Shown here: piece by piece, positions 46,698 through 56,208 of the stretch
Position numbering within the stretch: the first letter of the stretch is position 1
Layout: every line of letters begins with the position of its first letter
NCBI RefSeq assembly: GCF_041429785.1
Contig: NZ_CP163423.1
Location: 2,108,001-2,172,000, forward strand
DNA length: 64,000 nt
Direction of reading: 5' to 3'
Source: Fretibacter rubidus
GTDB lineage: Bacteria; Pseudomonadota; Alphaproteobacteria; Caulobacterales; Maricaulaceae
Position numbers and translations under genes: made by a program
Notes under the pieces: model-generated
The model's database searches: none
Told to the model about the DNA's origin: nothing
Seen by the model: the letters and a program-made list of their open reading frames with translations, nothing else

Positions 46698-48641
46698 ATG
46701 AAGGCGCTGGGAAAATCAACAACATCGGCACTTGGTTTTGCTGTTGACGGCGTCGGACTGGCCGCAGCAGGCGGCACATTGTGTTCAATGACGGCAGGGA
46801 TTGCTTTCCTCGCAAGCGGCGGCATTTTGGCGGCTAGCGTCATCGGCGCGCGGCGTGATAAATTTGATAAAGCCCTGAAAAAAGCCCGCAAAGAAATGGA
46901 GCGGGAGCTTCGCCTTGATGCGCGGTTTAAAGACGGCGACCAAAAGCGCATAACGGCTGTGATGGACGCGCTGCCCAATGCCATCGGCGCGGCGCAGCTA
47001 ACCCCGCAAGAGATTGTTGAACATGCCTATGACGCGGCAGCGATAGCAAATACCGTCAACGAACGGCTTGCGAATGCCGACGGCATATTCCGTCATGACA
47101 ATGACGCCCGCGATATGGCGCGCGTGTTAATTATGGCCGCCTTTAACGCGGTGCTAAGAGAAACCGATTTCCAAACCGATATTACCTATTATGACCGCGC
47201 GGCGGTGCAGGCTAAGCTGAACGCCTTGCTGGACGGGCAAGCCGATTTGAAATCCGATGTTGGCGCGGTCAAAGATGACACCAGCGAAATCCTAGCCCTA
47301 CTCCGCGCGCAGCAAGACACGACAGGCGTCCCAGAAAAACCGCTGCGCAAAATTATAGAAAAACTCGGCGCAGAAGAAGGCCTCCAAGGGCCAGAGATCT
47401 TGCAATGGCTCGATGGTTGGGTGGATGATTACCGCGCGATGATGGGGCGAGGCGTGAACGAAGACGCGGCCTTTCAAGCCGCCGTCAGGCGCGCGGAAGC
47501 CCGCTTTAATGACGGTGACTTCGCTGGCGCGTCCCAAGCCATGATGGATGAACTTAAAGCGGAAAAAGCAGAGGAAGCCCGCCGGCAAGATGAGCGCACG
47601 CGCCGCCGCATTGCCGCGCTAGAACGTGCCATCAGCTATGACAAACTCGCCTTTGACGGCGACGCTGCGGCGGATAAATATGTGCAGATAGGCGAGGAGA
47701 TGGGATTAAGCGGGGATGGTTTGACAGCTTTCCTCACGTTAAAAAAAGACCAATATTACAAAGGCGGCAATGAAAAAGGTGACAATCTTGATCTGCTTAT
47801 CTGTATCGCGCTGAACCGTGAATTAATTGACCTATCCCCGCGAGAGGTCAATGCCGATGAATGGGCGGGGCATCAAAATAATCTTGGTAATGCGCTCGCG
47901 GCATTAGGGGAACGCGAAAGCCATCCCAAGAAACTCAACGACGCCGTCACGGCCTTTCGCATGGCGCTGACGGAACGCACGCAAAAGCGTGTCCCGTTAG
48001 ACTGGGCCGCATCGAAGAATAATTTGGGGGCTGCCCTGCAAATCCTTGGAGCGCGTGCAGGCGATGAGGCCGCTTTGAACGATGCAGTCACTGCCTTTCG
48101 CTTGGCGCTGACGGAATACACGCAAAAGCGTGTCCCGCTGCAATGGGCCATGACGCAGAATAATTTGGGCAACGCCCTGCGCGCCCTAGGGGAGCTTACA
48201 GGGGATTACGTTACGTTGAACGATGCCGTCACCGCCTATCGCGCGGCGCTGACGGAATACACGCAAAAGTATGCCCCGCTAGATTGGGCTATGACGCAGA
48301 ATAATTTAGGGACTGCACTTGGCAGCCTTGGCGTGCGTGCAGGCGATGAGGCCGCGTTGAGCCACGCTGTTACCGCTTTTCACGCTACGCTGACGGAATA
48401 CAAACGAGAACGGGTCCCGCTGCAATGGGCCATGACGCAGATTAATTTGGGCAACGCTTTTAATTTTTTAGCCGAATTATCCCGCGACAGAACACAATGT
48501 GAAACCGCATTGACCCATTACAATGATGCGCTGGGCGTGTATCAAACGGCAAAGGCGGATCATTACATCGCCCTTGTCAGTCGTAACATCACCCGCGCCG
48601 AAGCCCTTCTCGCCGCGCTTTGCGCTCCGCCACAAACTTAG
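46698..48641 (+). CDS. protein with conserved hydrophobic N-terminus and TPR repeats (paralogue 1)
   Basis: 647 residues. Residues 10-50 are a glycine/alanine-rich hydrophobic pair of helices (ALGFAVDGVGLAAAGGTLCS, then GIAFLASGGILAASVIGA), perhaps membrane inserting. Residues 52-200 are charged helices. A conserved block, KIIEKLGAEEGLQGPEIL and WLDGWVDDYRAMMGRGVNED, lies at about 212-250. A coiled coil (EEARRQDERTRRRI) follows. The C-terminal half has 47-residue TPR-like repeats (NDAVTAFRLALTEYTQ...PLQWAMTQNNLGNALRALG), four clear copies. Gene 50982-53123 shares the N-terminal 300 or so residues. The design, a membrane-like head and a repeat sensor tail, is seen in some signalling or defence proteins, but I recognise no named family. 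Confidence 0.85.
   Translation: MKALGKSTTSALGFAVDGVGLAAAGGTLCSMTAGIAFLASGGILAASVIGARRDKFDKALKKARKEMERELRLDARFKDGDQKRITAVMDALPNAIGAAQLTPQEIVEHAYDAAAIANTVNERLANADGIFRHDNDARDMARVLIMAAFNAVLRETDFQTDITYYDRAAVQAKLNALLDGQADLKSDVGAVKDDTSEILALLRAQQDTTGVPEKPLRKIIEKLGAEEGLQGPEILQWLDGWVDDYRAMMGRGVNEDAAFQAAVRRAEARFNDGDFAGASQAMMDELKAEKAEEARRQDERTRRRIAALERAISYDKLAFDGDAAADKYVQIGEEMGLSGDGLTAFLTLKKDQYYKGGNEKGDNLDLLICIALNRELIDLSPREVNADEWAGHQNNLGNALAALGERESHPKKLNDAVTAFRMALTERTQKRVPLDWAASKNNLGAALQILGARAGDEAALNDAVTAFRLALTEYTQKRVPLQWAMTQNNLGNALRALGELTGDYVTLNDAVTAYRAALTEYTQKYAPLDWAMTQNNLGTALGSLGVRAGDEAALSHAVTAFHATLTEYKRERVPLQWAMTQINLGNAFNFLAELSRDRTQCETALTHYNDALGVYQTAKADHYIALVSRNITRAEALLAALCAPPQT
47937..48500 (+). repeat. 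tandem 141-base repeats encoding TPR units
   Basis: Unit starts at 47937, 48078, 48219 and 48360 are exactly 141 bases (47 codons) apart. Conserved codons spell NDAVTAF, the LTEYTQK loop and WAMTQNNLG; the last copy degrades near 48500. The DNA itself is similar enough to suggest repeat number can change by recombination. Confidence 0.85.
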
Positions 48642-48679
48642 CCCTCCCCCTGCCTGCGAATCCGCGCTACACCCCTCCC

Positions 48680-49363
48680 ATGACCCACGCTTCTATCACC
48701 GCCCTCACCCTGCATCATTATCCCCTTTCCCGCTCTGTGCGGGTGAAGTGGTTGTTGCATGAAATTTTGTCCACAGAGGATGGGGGTGACGGATTTGCGA
48801 CTGTGCGTGTGCCCCTGATGCAGGGCGGGCAGTTTGCGGATGATTTTATCAAAAAGAACCCCAATCACGGTGTGCCAGTGCTGGACGTGACTTACGCGGA
48901 CGAGACAACGCAGAGCATTTATGAGAGCGGGGCGATTATGATTTGGCTGGCGGATGCTTACGCAGATCACGGCTTGGCCCCTGCCGTGACTGATCTGCGC
49001 GCGCGGGCGGATTATCTACAGATGATACAGCTTGGTGCGAGTTGGATGGATATGATGCTCTGGCAAATTCGCCTGAATGAAGACCTCCTGCCGCGCGGCG
49101 TGCGCTCTGAGGCGCTGGCGCAGTTTAACCGTGATAAGATCAAAAACGAAATCGAGCCACAACTTGCCGCGCGGCTGTCCGCCCATGCCTATATTTGCGG
49201 CGAGCAATTCACGGCGGCCGATTGTATGACGGGGCATAATGTCGGCTGGGCACGGGCCTACGGCCTCTGCCAAGGCGATGTGTTCACCCAGTACCGCTCC
49301 CGCCTGTCCAAGCGCGACGCCTTTGTCAAAGCCTATGCCGACGGCGATAGTTTCGGGACATGA
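48680..49363 (+). CDS. glutathione S-transferase family protein
   Basis: 227 residues from ATG 48680 (the extension to 48620 overlaps the TPR gene). The N-terminal thioredoxin-like half is LTLHHYPLSRSVRVKWLLHEI, with PNHGVPVLDVTYADETTQSIYESGAIMIWL (cis-Pro and E-S glutathione contact). The C-terminal half contains YICGEQFTAADCMTGHNVGW. Cytoplasmic; substrate unknown. Its end overlaps the aldo-keto reductase start. These two genes and the next lie between the two TPR-like paralogues. Confidence 0.88.
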   Translation: MTHASITALTLHHYPLSRSVRVKWLLHEILSTEDGGDGFATVRVPLMQGGQFADDFIKKNPNHGVPVLDVTYADETTQSIYESGAIMIWLADAYADHGLAPAVTDLRARADYLQMIQLGASWMDMMLWQIRLNEDLLPRGVRSEALAQFNRDKIKNEIEPQLAARLSAHAYICGEQFTAADCMTGHNVGWARAYGLCQGDVFTQYRSRLSKRDAFVKAYADGDSFGT

Positions 49364-50253
49364 TGCGTCTCGGTAACAGCGATTTACGCGTCGGCCCTGT
49401 GGCTTACGGCTGTTGGCGGTTCACGCAAAGCACAACCGCGCAGGCCGACCGCAAAATCCGCACCGCGATTGATAACGGCCTGACCCTGATTGATACCGCC
49501 GATATTTACGGCATAGGCGAAGTTTCGCCCGGCGGGCATGACGGTTTTGGCGCGGCGGAAGCTGTGCTGGGTGATGTGCTGGCGGGCTCGCCCGATTTAC
49601 GCGCGCAAATGGTGCTGGCGACCAAAGGCGGCATTGATGCCGTACGCCCCTATGACAGCACATATGATTACCTGACCGCCGCGATTGACGCCTCGCTCAC
49701 CCGGCTTCAAACCGACTATGTCGATCTCTATCAAATTCACCGTCCAGACCTGACCACCCCAATGGCCGAGACCGCGCGGGCGCTGAACGATATGGTACAA
49801 GCGGGAAAGGTGCGTTATGTCGGCGTGTCCAATTTCACCCCCGCCCAAACCCGGGCGTTGTCCGCCCATTTGGACGCGCCCTTGATGACCACGCAGCCTG
49901 AATTTTCGGCCATGCACCAAGACCCCATCACCGACGGCACGTTGGATTTGTGCATGGAGATGGGTATGAGCGCGCTGGCGTGGTCACCGCTTGCGGGCGG
50001 TGCGCTGGCCACGGGCAAAGGGGCCAATGTGGATGTCATAACTGTAATTGACCGCATTGCAGCGCGCGAAAACACAGACCGCAGCACAGTCGCGCTAGCC
50101 TTTACCATGGGGCACGGGGCGGATGTTATCCCCATTATCGGCACGCAAAATTTAGACCGTATCAAACAGGCGGCCAAAGCCAGCACCATGCCCCTATCGG
50201 CGCGCGACTGGTACGATATTGTCGAAGCATACCGCGGCGAAGGGATGCCTTAG
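49360..50253 (+). CDS. aldo-keto reductase
   Basis: 297 residues, complete TIM-barrel AKR. Catalytic tetrad: Asp and Tyr in LIDTADIYGIGEV (about residue 48), Lys in VLATKGGID (about 86) and His in LYQIHRPDLTT (about 125). KVRYVGVSNFTPAQTRAL and the late IPIIGTQNLDRIKQA match the YdhF/YajO-like group. NADPH-dependent; substrate unknown. It begins with adjacent ATG codons overlapping the GST stop, and the following membrane gene begins 2 bases after its stop. Confidence 0.92.
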   Translation: MMRLGNSDLRVGPVAYGCWRFTQSTTAQADRKIRTAIDNGLTLIDTADIYGIGEVSPGGHDGFGAAEAVLGDVLAGSPDLRAQMVLATKGGIDAVRPYDSTYDYLTAAIDASLTRLQTDYVDLYQIHRPDLTTPMAETARALNDMVQAGKVRYVGVSNFTPAQTRALSAHLDAPLMTTQPEFSAMHQDPITDGTLDLCMEMGMSALAWSPLAGGALATGKGANVDVITVIDRIAARENTDRSTVALAFTMGHGADVIPIIGTQNLDRIKQAAKASTMPLSARDWYDIVEAYRGEGMP

Positions 50254-50255
50254 CC

Positions 50256-50939
50256 ATGCGCAAGCTTTGGATAATTACAGCCATATTTGGCGCGCTAACC
50301 GCCGCACTTGCCGCGATTATATTTCCGCAATTCCCGACGGATGGTTATGCAATATCCGACGGTTACGGCGGGGCAGTTTATGCTTTTGAAATGGCGCGCA
50401 CGCCCGCCGACCTTATCGCCGTTTTCGGACCAGAGGGTGATCCCGCGCGCCCTGCACGGATTGCCGCGATGGATAAAGGCAATATCTGGGACTACGGTTT
50501 TATGCCCGCCTATGCGGGTTTTATGGCGCTGTTTTTGTGGGCGGCCTTTAAGACAACAGGACGTAAAATTTGGGTTATATTCGCCGCGTTAGGTTTATTG
50601 TCGGCTGTCGCCGACGGCATTGAAAATGCCGTTCTGCTGGGCATTACCTCTGACATGGCGAATGCACCATTTTTATCGGTCTTGGCGGTGCCTGTCTGGA
50701 TTAAGTTTTTCTCTATCGCCTTAGCGGTCGCAGCAGCAGGCCTTTATATCGCGCGTCACGGAGCTGTCTGGAAAGTCGTCGGTTGGCTTTGCGCACTGTC
50801 CATGATGGGTGTGTTGCTGGCCTTTTATGACGCGTCACGGTTCGGGGCGCTGTCTGGCACTATGATTGGCTTTGGCTGGATTGTGATGCTCGGCTTTGCG
50901 CTACGGCAATCATTGGCGCGGGACAGGGCCGCTGCCTAG
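50256..50939 (+). CDS. four-helix membrane protein
   Basis: 227 residues with about six hydrophobic segments (near 6-22, 84-100, 108-126, 143-160, 168-187 and 195-212), so four to six passes. A conserved-looking periplasmic stretch, YAISDGYGGAVYAFEMARTP and FGPEGDPARPARIAAMDKGN, follows the first helix. No family recognised. It is coupled to the aldo-keto reductase gene and may share its transcript. Confidence 0.7.
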   Translation: MRKLWIITAIFGALTAALAAIIFPQFPTDGYAISDGYGGAVYAFEMARTPADLIAVFGPEGDPARPARIAAMDKGNIWDYGFMPAYAGFMALFLWAAFKTTGRKIWVIFAALGLLSAVADGIENAVLLGITSDMANAPFLSVLAVPVWIKFFSIALAVAAAGLYIARHGAVWKVVGWLCALSMMGVLLAFYDASRFGALSGTMIGFGWIVMLGFALRQSLARDRAAA

Positions 50940-50981
50940 TTTTCACTTTACGCATTTTTCGCCCGCTGATAGTCATAATCT

Positions 50982-53123
50982 ATGAGGGCTTTTTCATCAA
51001 ATATGGGGGCGGGGGTGACGTCGGCTTTGGGCTTTGCCGTTGACGCGGTGGGTTTGGCGGCGGCGGGCGGCGCGCTGTGTTCAATGGGCAGTGTGATCGC
51101 GGTTGGCCTTGGCGGCGCGATGCTCGCCGGGCAAGTCGCCAAAGGCCGAGAGGCAGATTTTGAAACCCAGCTGAAAAAGGCGCGCAAACGGCTGGAGGAC
51201 GCTTTGCGCCTTAATGCGCGGTTTAGCGGCCTTAACCAAGATGCGCTCAGCGGTATGTTTGAAACCCTGCCCGGGGCCGTCACCGCCCTTGCCTTAACGC
51301 CGCAGGATTTCATCAATTGGAATTTAGATGCGAGCCGCATTGCGCGCGAAATCGCTGGTAAGCTGGCGGTAAGCTCGCCCTATTTCGCGCAAAACTCAGA
51401 CGCGCTGGACGCGGCGCAGACTTTGTTGCGCGAGGCTTTCGGCGCAGTCATAGAGACCGAAAGCTTTACGACTGACACGACCCATCTATACCGCAAGGCG
51501 GTGCTAGAGCGCCTCGATACCATATCAGAGACGCAAGCCAGCTCTGATGCCAAGTTGGATGAGGTTCTGGCCTTGATGAAGGGCCGCATTAATACCGACG
51601 GTGTCTCGACTGTTGCCTTGCAAAAAATCATCGAAAAGCTCGGCGCTGATGAAGGGCTAGACCCGCCCGAAATGCTCAGCTGGCTAGAAAGCTGGGTCGA
51701 GGATTACCGCGCCATGACTACACGCGGCGTCAATGAAGACGCGGCGTTTCGTGACGCGCTAGAGCGTGCCAAACAGCGCTTTGATCTGGGCGATATGAAC
51801 GCCTCCCAAGCGCTAATGGACGAGCTCGCGCGCGAAGAAGAAGACGAAAAACGCAGGGTCGAGGAACGAAAACGCCGCCGCATTAGCCTTCTCGAAGAAG
51901 CGATACGGCTAGATAAGCTAGCGCTAAACGCCGATGCCGCAGTGCAAAAATACGTGATGATCGCAAAGGAACAGGGGCTTGATGGCCGATCCAGTTGGAT
52001 ATTTCTGCGCGATGCTGCCGAAGTACATGAATTAGAAGGAGATAATCTTGATAATGCTGGGTACAATATCGCAATCGGCCTCATAGAGCACATAATAGAA
52101 CAACATAGCAGCGAAGAATACTTAGAGTTTTGGGGTTATATGCAAGTTCGGCTCGGCGATCAGCTAAGTAAATTAGGGCAGCGCGAAGGCAATTTTGATC
52201 GGATTATCGCGGCAAAAGAAGGCCTTGAACTGGCCTTGAGCAAAGTAAGACATGCAGCATATCCTGATGCACATGAAGAATTGCGCCGCCAGCTTGATTT
52301 AACAAATGCATTTATTGCCAGACGAACCGATGACGAGACCCTAACGCGTGAGTTATTAGAGGGTTTCAGAGACACCTTATCAAATGCGCGAGCAGACATA
52401 TCCGAAATAGAAATTTGCCTTCATGAATATAATATATCCAATGCACTAAATGACCTCTACCGCATCACGAAAGATGAAACACACGGCCTAGAAGCAATGG
52501 AGATGATTGACAGTGTCCTTAATCGATTATCAAATTCCGAAATTGATGAGGATAACTCACAAACGCCATTAGAATATCTGATTGCACTCGCAAAGCGTTC
52601 AAAAGCTCACATAATTCAGCAGATCAAATATTTCTGGCGCCAGGACGCAGACAGCGACGATGCAGCAAAAAACAAACAGCACATCAAAAATATACAAGAG
52701 GCCGTAGATCTCTTAGAAGACGCTATTCCACACTTCGAAACCTACAGCGATCTTGAAGATCGTCTCCGCATAAAGCGAGACCTCGCGAGTTATCTTCACT
52801 TGTTGGATGTGGCTCAAATGCCGCGAGGCTCCATTGCGGGTGATTTGGAAGGCACCGATCCAAAAAACGCGTTTCGTTCCATTGAACTCTATGAAGATAT
52901 TTTACATCATGTAAAACGCGAGACCGCACCCATACTTTGGGCGGATACCCAGCAAGTACTCGGATCCGTTTATATGGTTTTGGGGTATATTATTCCAGGC
53001 AAGGGCTATCACGACATCATGGAAAAATGTTTCGAAAATGCCCGCGAAGTTTACATCGAAACAGGGCAACCCGAACGCGCGGCCGATTTAGATTTTGAAG
53101 CCGCAGCAGAGGTTATAGTCTAG
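50982..53123 (+). CDS. protein with conserved hydrophobic N-terminus, divergent helical-repeat C-terminus (paralogue 2)
   Basis: 713 residues, paralogue of 46698-48641. The shared head includes TSALGFAVDAVGLAAAGGALCS near residue 13 and QLKKARKRLEDALRLNARF near 62. It continues with LQKIIEKLGADEGLDPPEML, WLESWVEDYRAMTTRGVNED near 220 and the coiled coil REEEDEKRRVEERKRRRI near 290. Beyond about residue 335 the two proteins no longer match. Here the tail is alpha-helical, acidic, without the 47-residue repeats (EGDNLDNAGYNIAIGLIEHI, GLELALSKVRHAAYPDAHEE). Its DNA turns AT-richer from about 51990 on. It looks like a fusion of a conserved effector-like head with a swapped sensor tail. The start may alternatively be the ATG at 51003. 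Confidence 0.82.
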   Translation: MRAFSSNMGAGVTSALGFAVDAVGLAAAGGALCSMGSVIAVGLGGAMLAGQVAKGREADFETQLKKARKRLEDALRLNARFSGLNQDALSGMFETLPGAVTALALTPQDFINWNLDASRIAREIAGKLAVSSPYFAQNSDALDAAQTLLREAFGAVIETESFTTDTTHLYRKAVLERLDTISETQASSDAKLDEVLALMKGRINTDGVSTVALQKIIEKLGADEGLDPPEMLSWLESWVEDYRAMTTRGVNEDAAFRDALERAKQRFDLGDMNASQALMDELAREEEDEKRRVEERKRRRISLLEEAIRLDKLALNADAAVQKYVMIAKEQGLDGRSSWIFLRDAAEVHELEGDNLDNAGYNIAIGLIEHIIEQHSSEEYLEFWGYMQVRLGDQLSKLGQREGNFDRIIAAKEGLELALSKVRHAAYPDAHEELRRQLDLTNAFIARRTDDETLTRELLEGFRDTLSNARADISEIEICLHEYNISNALNDLYRITKDETHGLEAMEMIDSVLNRLSNSEIDEDNSQTPLEYLIALAKRSKAHIIQQIKYFWRQDADSDDAAKNKQHIKNIQEAVDLLEDAIPHFETYSDLEDRLRIKRDLASYLHLLDVAQMPRGSIAGDLEGTDPKNAFRSIELYEDILHHVKRETAPILWADTQQVLGSVYMVLGYIIPGKGYHDIMEKCFENAREVYIETGQPERAADLDFEAAAEVIV

Positions 53124-53145
53124 TTGATCTACGATTGTGCCCCTG

Positions 53146-54018
53146 TTAATTTCTGCCCGCAAAATCATCCGCGCTGTGGCGTTCCTTAATCCCTTTGTCA
53201 TCCCATGTGCGGTTGACAAGCTGCCCGCGTTTCACCGCGGGGCGAGCCGCTAGTTGTTTCGCCCAACGCAGCACATGGGTGTAGCTTTCTACATCCAGGA
53301 ACTCTTTGCTGTCATATAAAAGACCGCGCGCGAGGCCGCCGTACCACGGGTAAATTGCGAAATCGGCGATGGTCAAATCTTTGCCCGCGATAAATTCATT
53401 GTCCGCTAATCGTTTATCAAGCACATCCATTTCGCGTTTCACTTCCATTGCAAAACGGTTGATGGCATATTCAATCTTCATCGGCGCATAGGCATAAAAA
53501 TGGCCAAAGCCGCCGCCGAGGTATGGCGCGCTACCCATTTGCCACATCAACCATGACATCGTTTCGGCCCGAGCAGACGGCTCGGTCGGCAAAAACGCGC
53601 CAAACTTCTCGGCCAGATAAAACAGGATCGAGCCGCTCTCAAACACACGCTGCGGGCCACCCTCGACCGAGTGGTCCATTAGCGCTGGAATTTTAGAATT
53701 AGGATTGGCCCCAACAAAGCCGCTACTAAATTGGTCGCCGTCCATAATGTTTATCAGCCATGCGTCATAGTCTGCGCCCGTGTGGCCCGCCTCTAGCAAT
53801 TCTTCGAGCATCACCGTGACCTTCACCCCATTGGGCGTGCCGAGCGAGTAAAGCTGCAAAGGGTGTTTACCAACCGGCAAATCCTTCTCATGCGTCGCGC
53901 CAGAAATAGGTCGGTTAATATTGGCAAAACGGTTCCCGTCCCCGCCCTGCTCCCACGTCCAAACCTTGGGCGGTGTGTAATCGGATAGGGTTTGTGCGTT
54001 GGTCTTGGCTTTGGTCAT
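53146..54018 (-). CDS. yghU: glutathione-dependent disulfide-bond oxidoreductase, YghU-like
   Basis: 290 residues from ATG 54018 (AAGGAGC upstream; the frame to 54057 adds 13 residues without support). Strong match to E. coli YghU/YfcG nu-class GST: YTPPKVWTWEQGGDGNRFANINRPISGAT at the N-terminus, HPLQLYSLGTPNGVKVTVMLEEL, NPNSKIPALMDH, FESGSILFYLAEKFG and YLGGGFGHFYAYAP. Reduces disulfides with two glutathiones. Opposite strand to its neighbours, between paralogue 2 and the frameshifted S9 peptidase. Confidence 0.95.
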   Translation of the reverse strand: MTKAKTNAQTLSDYTPPKVWTWEQGGDGNRFANINRPISGATHEKDLPVGKHPLQLYSLGTPNGVKVTVMLEELLEAGHTGADYDAWLINIMDGDQFSSGFVGANPNSKIPALMDHSVEGGPQRVFESGSILFYLAEKFGAFLPTEPSARAETMSWLMWQMGSAPYLGGGFGHFYAYAPMKIEYAINRFAMEVKREMDVLDKRLADNEFIAGKDLTIADFAIYPWYGGLARGLLYDSKEFLDVESYTHVLRWAKQLAARPAVKRGQLVNRTWDDKGIKERHSADDFAGRN

Positions 54019-54161
54019 GAGTGGAGCTCCTTGTACACCTAACATAGAGAGCAACACACAAAACGCTAGGACACGATTGCGTGAAACCCTAGAAAAATAT
54101 ATGATTGGATTGCGCTGAGAATATTCTTTTACTTGCCTTCATAGATTGATACAGTTTGAAT

Positions 54162-56208
54162 ATGAAACTCAAGGTTTTTAACTTCGCTATCATTTTTTTG
54201 TTGAGTATTGTTCTCTGGGTAGTGGGCCCGCAACCGCTGTTTGCTCAACAAACCCTTTACCCCAGTCATTTCGTTGTTGGTAATCCTTATTCGAATTTTG
54301 ACCTTTCACCCGATGGCAGGAAAGTCGTCATCACGGATAACTCACTTCGTCAAACGCGCGTCCTAATAAAGTCAGTAGACCCAAACACCGCTGACAGGTT
54401 TTTAGATATAAATGACGCAAGACCTCTTGCGGCACAATGGGCCACAAATGAGCGATTGATTGTTCCCGTTATGACCGTGACGGATATGAAGCTGCCAAAA
54501 GGCATCTACGCCGTTCATGACAATAAGCGCGATAAATATTTGCGCAATATAGTCACCGCCCGAATGCCGGCCATTGATGAAGATGGTAGCAACCCTGTGA
54601 TGATGTTTGAAAAAACCAGTAAAGCATTACAGTTAAATATAAATTTGGCCCAACTTGTCAGCCCTCTCATAAAAGACCCTGATCACATCATTATGTCCGC
54701 ATTTGACAAGACCTTGGGTGTTTACAAAGTAAATATTCAAACTGGGAAAGCTAAACGATTAAGCGCGGGACGAAGCGATACGCGCGCATGGCACGTTAAC
54801 CCGGACGGCATACCAAACATGCGCATAGATGCCCGCGATGATTTTCGCAAAGCACGTGTATATGCGCGCCTCGATGGGACGAAACGGTGGAAGAAAATCA
54901 AAACAATTGAACACCAAGATATCAGGGGCATCATACCTTTACCGGCAATGGATGACCCAAATGCGTTTTACATCGCAGCACGACCAGACGGTCAAGACCG
55001 CACTGGTATATACCACTACTACCCAGATAACGGTCGCTTTGGGGACCCGGTCTTTACCCATCCGAATTATGATTTAGATAGCCCTGTATTTTCTGCAAGC
55101 GGAGATTATATGGGCGCACGCTATATTGAGAATCGTAAAATTTACGATTCTCAAAACGATGTTCACACACAGGCAATGGCGCGTTTACGGCTAGAATTGC
55201 GTGATGATATTAGCGTCGATATATTGGACACAAGTGATGATATGTCCGTTTGGCTCATCTCATTGAGTGGACCAACAGAACCTGGTCGTGTCGCAATTTT
55301 CAACATAAAGACAGCCGCACTTACAACTATCCATATAATAAATTCAAAGTTGAAACCAAAAGACCTTACAGTTCCAAAACCCGTAAATTTTACCGCACGG
55401 GACGGAACACCCCTGTCAGGATATTTAACCCGTAAAAACGGCGTTGCGGCATCGGCACCTTTAATCGTGATGCCACACGGAGGACCAGAATCACGTGACT
55501 ATTGGTCATATGACTTGATCGCACAATATTTTGTGTCGCAGGGCTATCAAATATTTCAACCGAACTTTCGGGGATCATCTGGTTTTGGAGAAGCTTTTGT
55601 GAAAGCTGGCCACCGTGAATGGGGCGGCCTTATGCAGGACGATATTACAGACGGCGTTCAACACCTGATCGCGACAGGACAAGCTAATCAAGGCAATATT
55701 TGTATCGCAGGGTCCAGTTACGGTGGATATGCGGCGCTTATGGGAGCTGTCAAAACACCCGCTCTTTATAATTGTGCGGTAGCCATCAATGCGCCATCTG
55801 ATTTTGGCCGCTATGATTGACTATGAAGAGGATAAAAGCGGTAAAGGCTCATGGCTGTATGACTACCGTATTAAAACGCTTGGTGATCCGAAGAAAGACA
55901 AAGATCTTTTAAAACAAAGCTCAGCTCTCAATAATGTAGATAAAATTGATATCCCAATTCTGTTGATACACGGCGTAGGGGACAAAATTATTCCCGTATC
56001 ACAAAGCCGAACGCTGTCCAAAGCGATGAAGGATAATGGGGTAAAAACTGAATATATGGAATTGCCTTTTATTGGTCATAACCTTGTGGGCGGCGCAGCA
56101 GTCATCCACGAAATGAAAGGCAAAGACTTCAATAATTTGAAACTTGGTTATGAAAACACAATATTAAAAATGCGCGAATTTTTTGAAGATAATCTTGAGG
56201 TTCCCTAG
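54162..56208 (+). pseudogene. S9 prolyl oligopeptidase-like peptidase, frameshifted
   Basis: Paralogue of the peptidase at 44651-46651. From ATG 54162, with signal peptide (FAIIFLLSIVLWVVGPQPLFA), the first frame runs to a stop at 55820 and ends INAPSDFGRYD. The matching remainder (MIDYEEDKSGKGSWLYDYRI, LLIHGVGDKIIPVS, LPFIGHNL) continues in the +1 frame from about 55806 to 56208. One extra base near 55800-55812 (GGCCGCT) explains it. Serine (GSSYGGYAALMG) is in the first part; Asp and His are in the second. The joined length would be about 680 residues, like the intact copy (666). Either a real pseudogene or a sequence error. It is AT-richer than the intact paralogue. Confidence 0.85.

Noticed and set aside
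55795-56208. Programmed frameshifting in the second S9 peptidase
   Set aside because: The needed shift is +1, no slippery site, rare codon pause or stimulating structure is apparent, and the intact paralogue needs no shift. A mutation or sequencing error is simpler.
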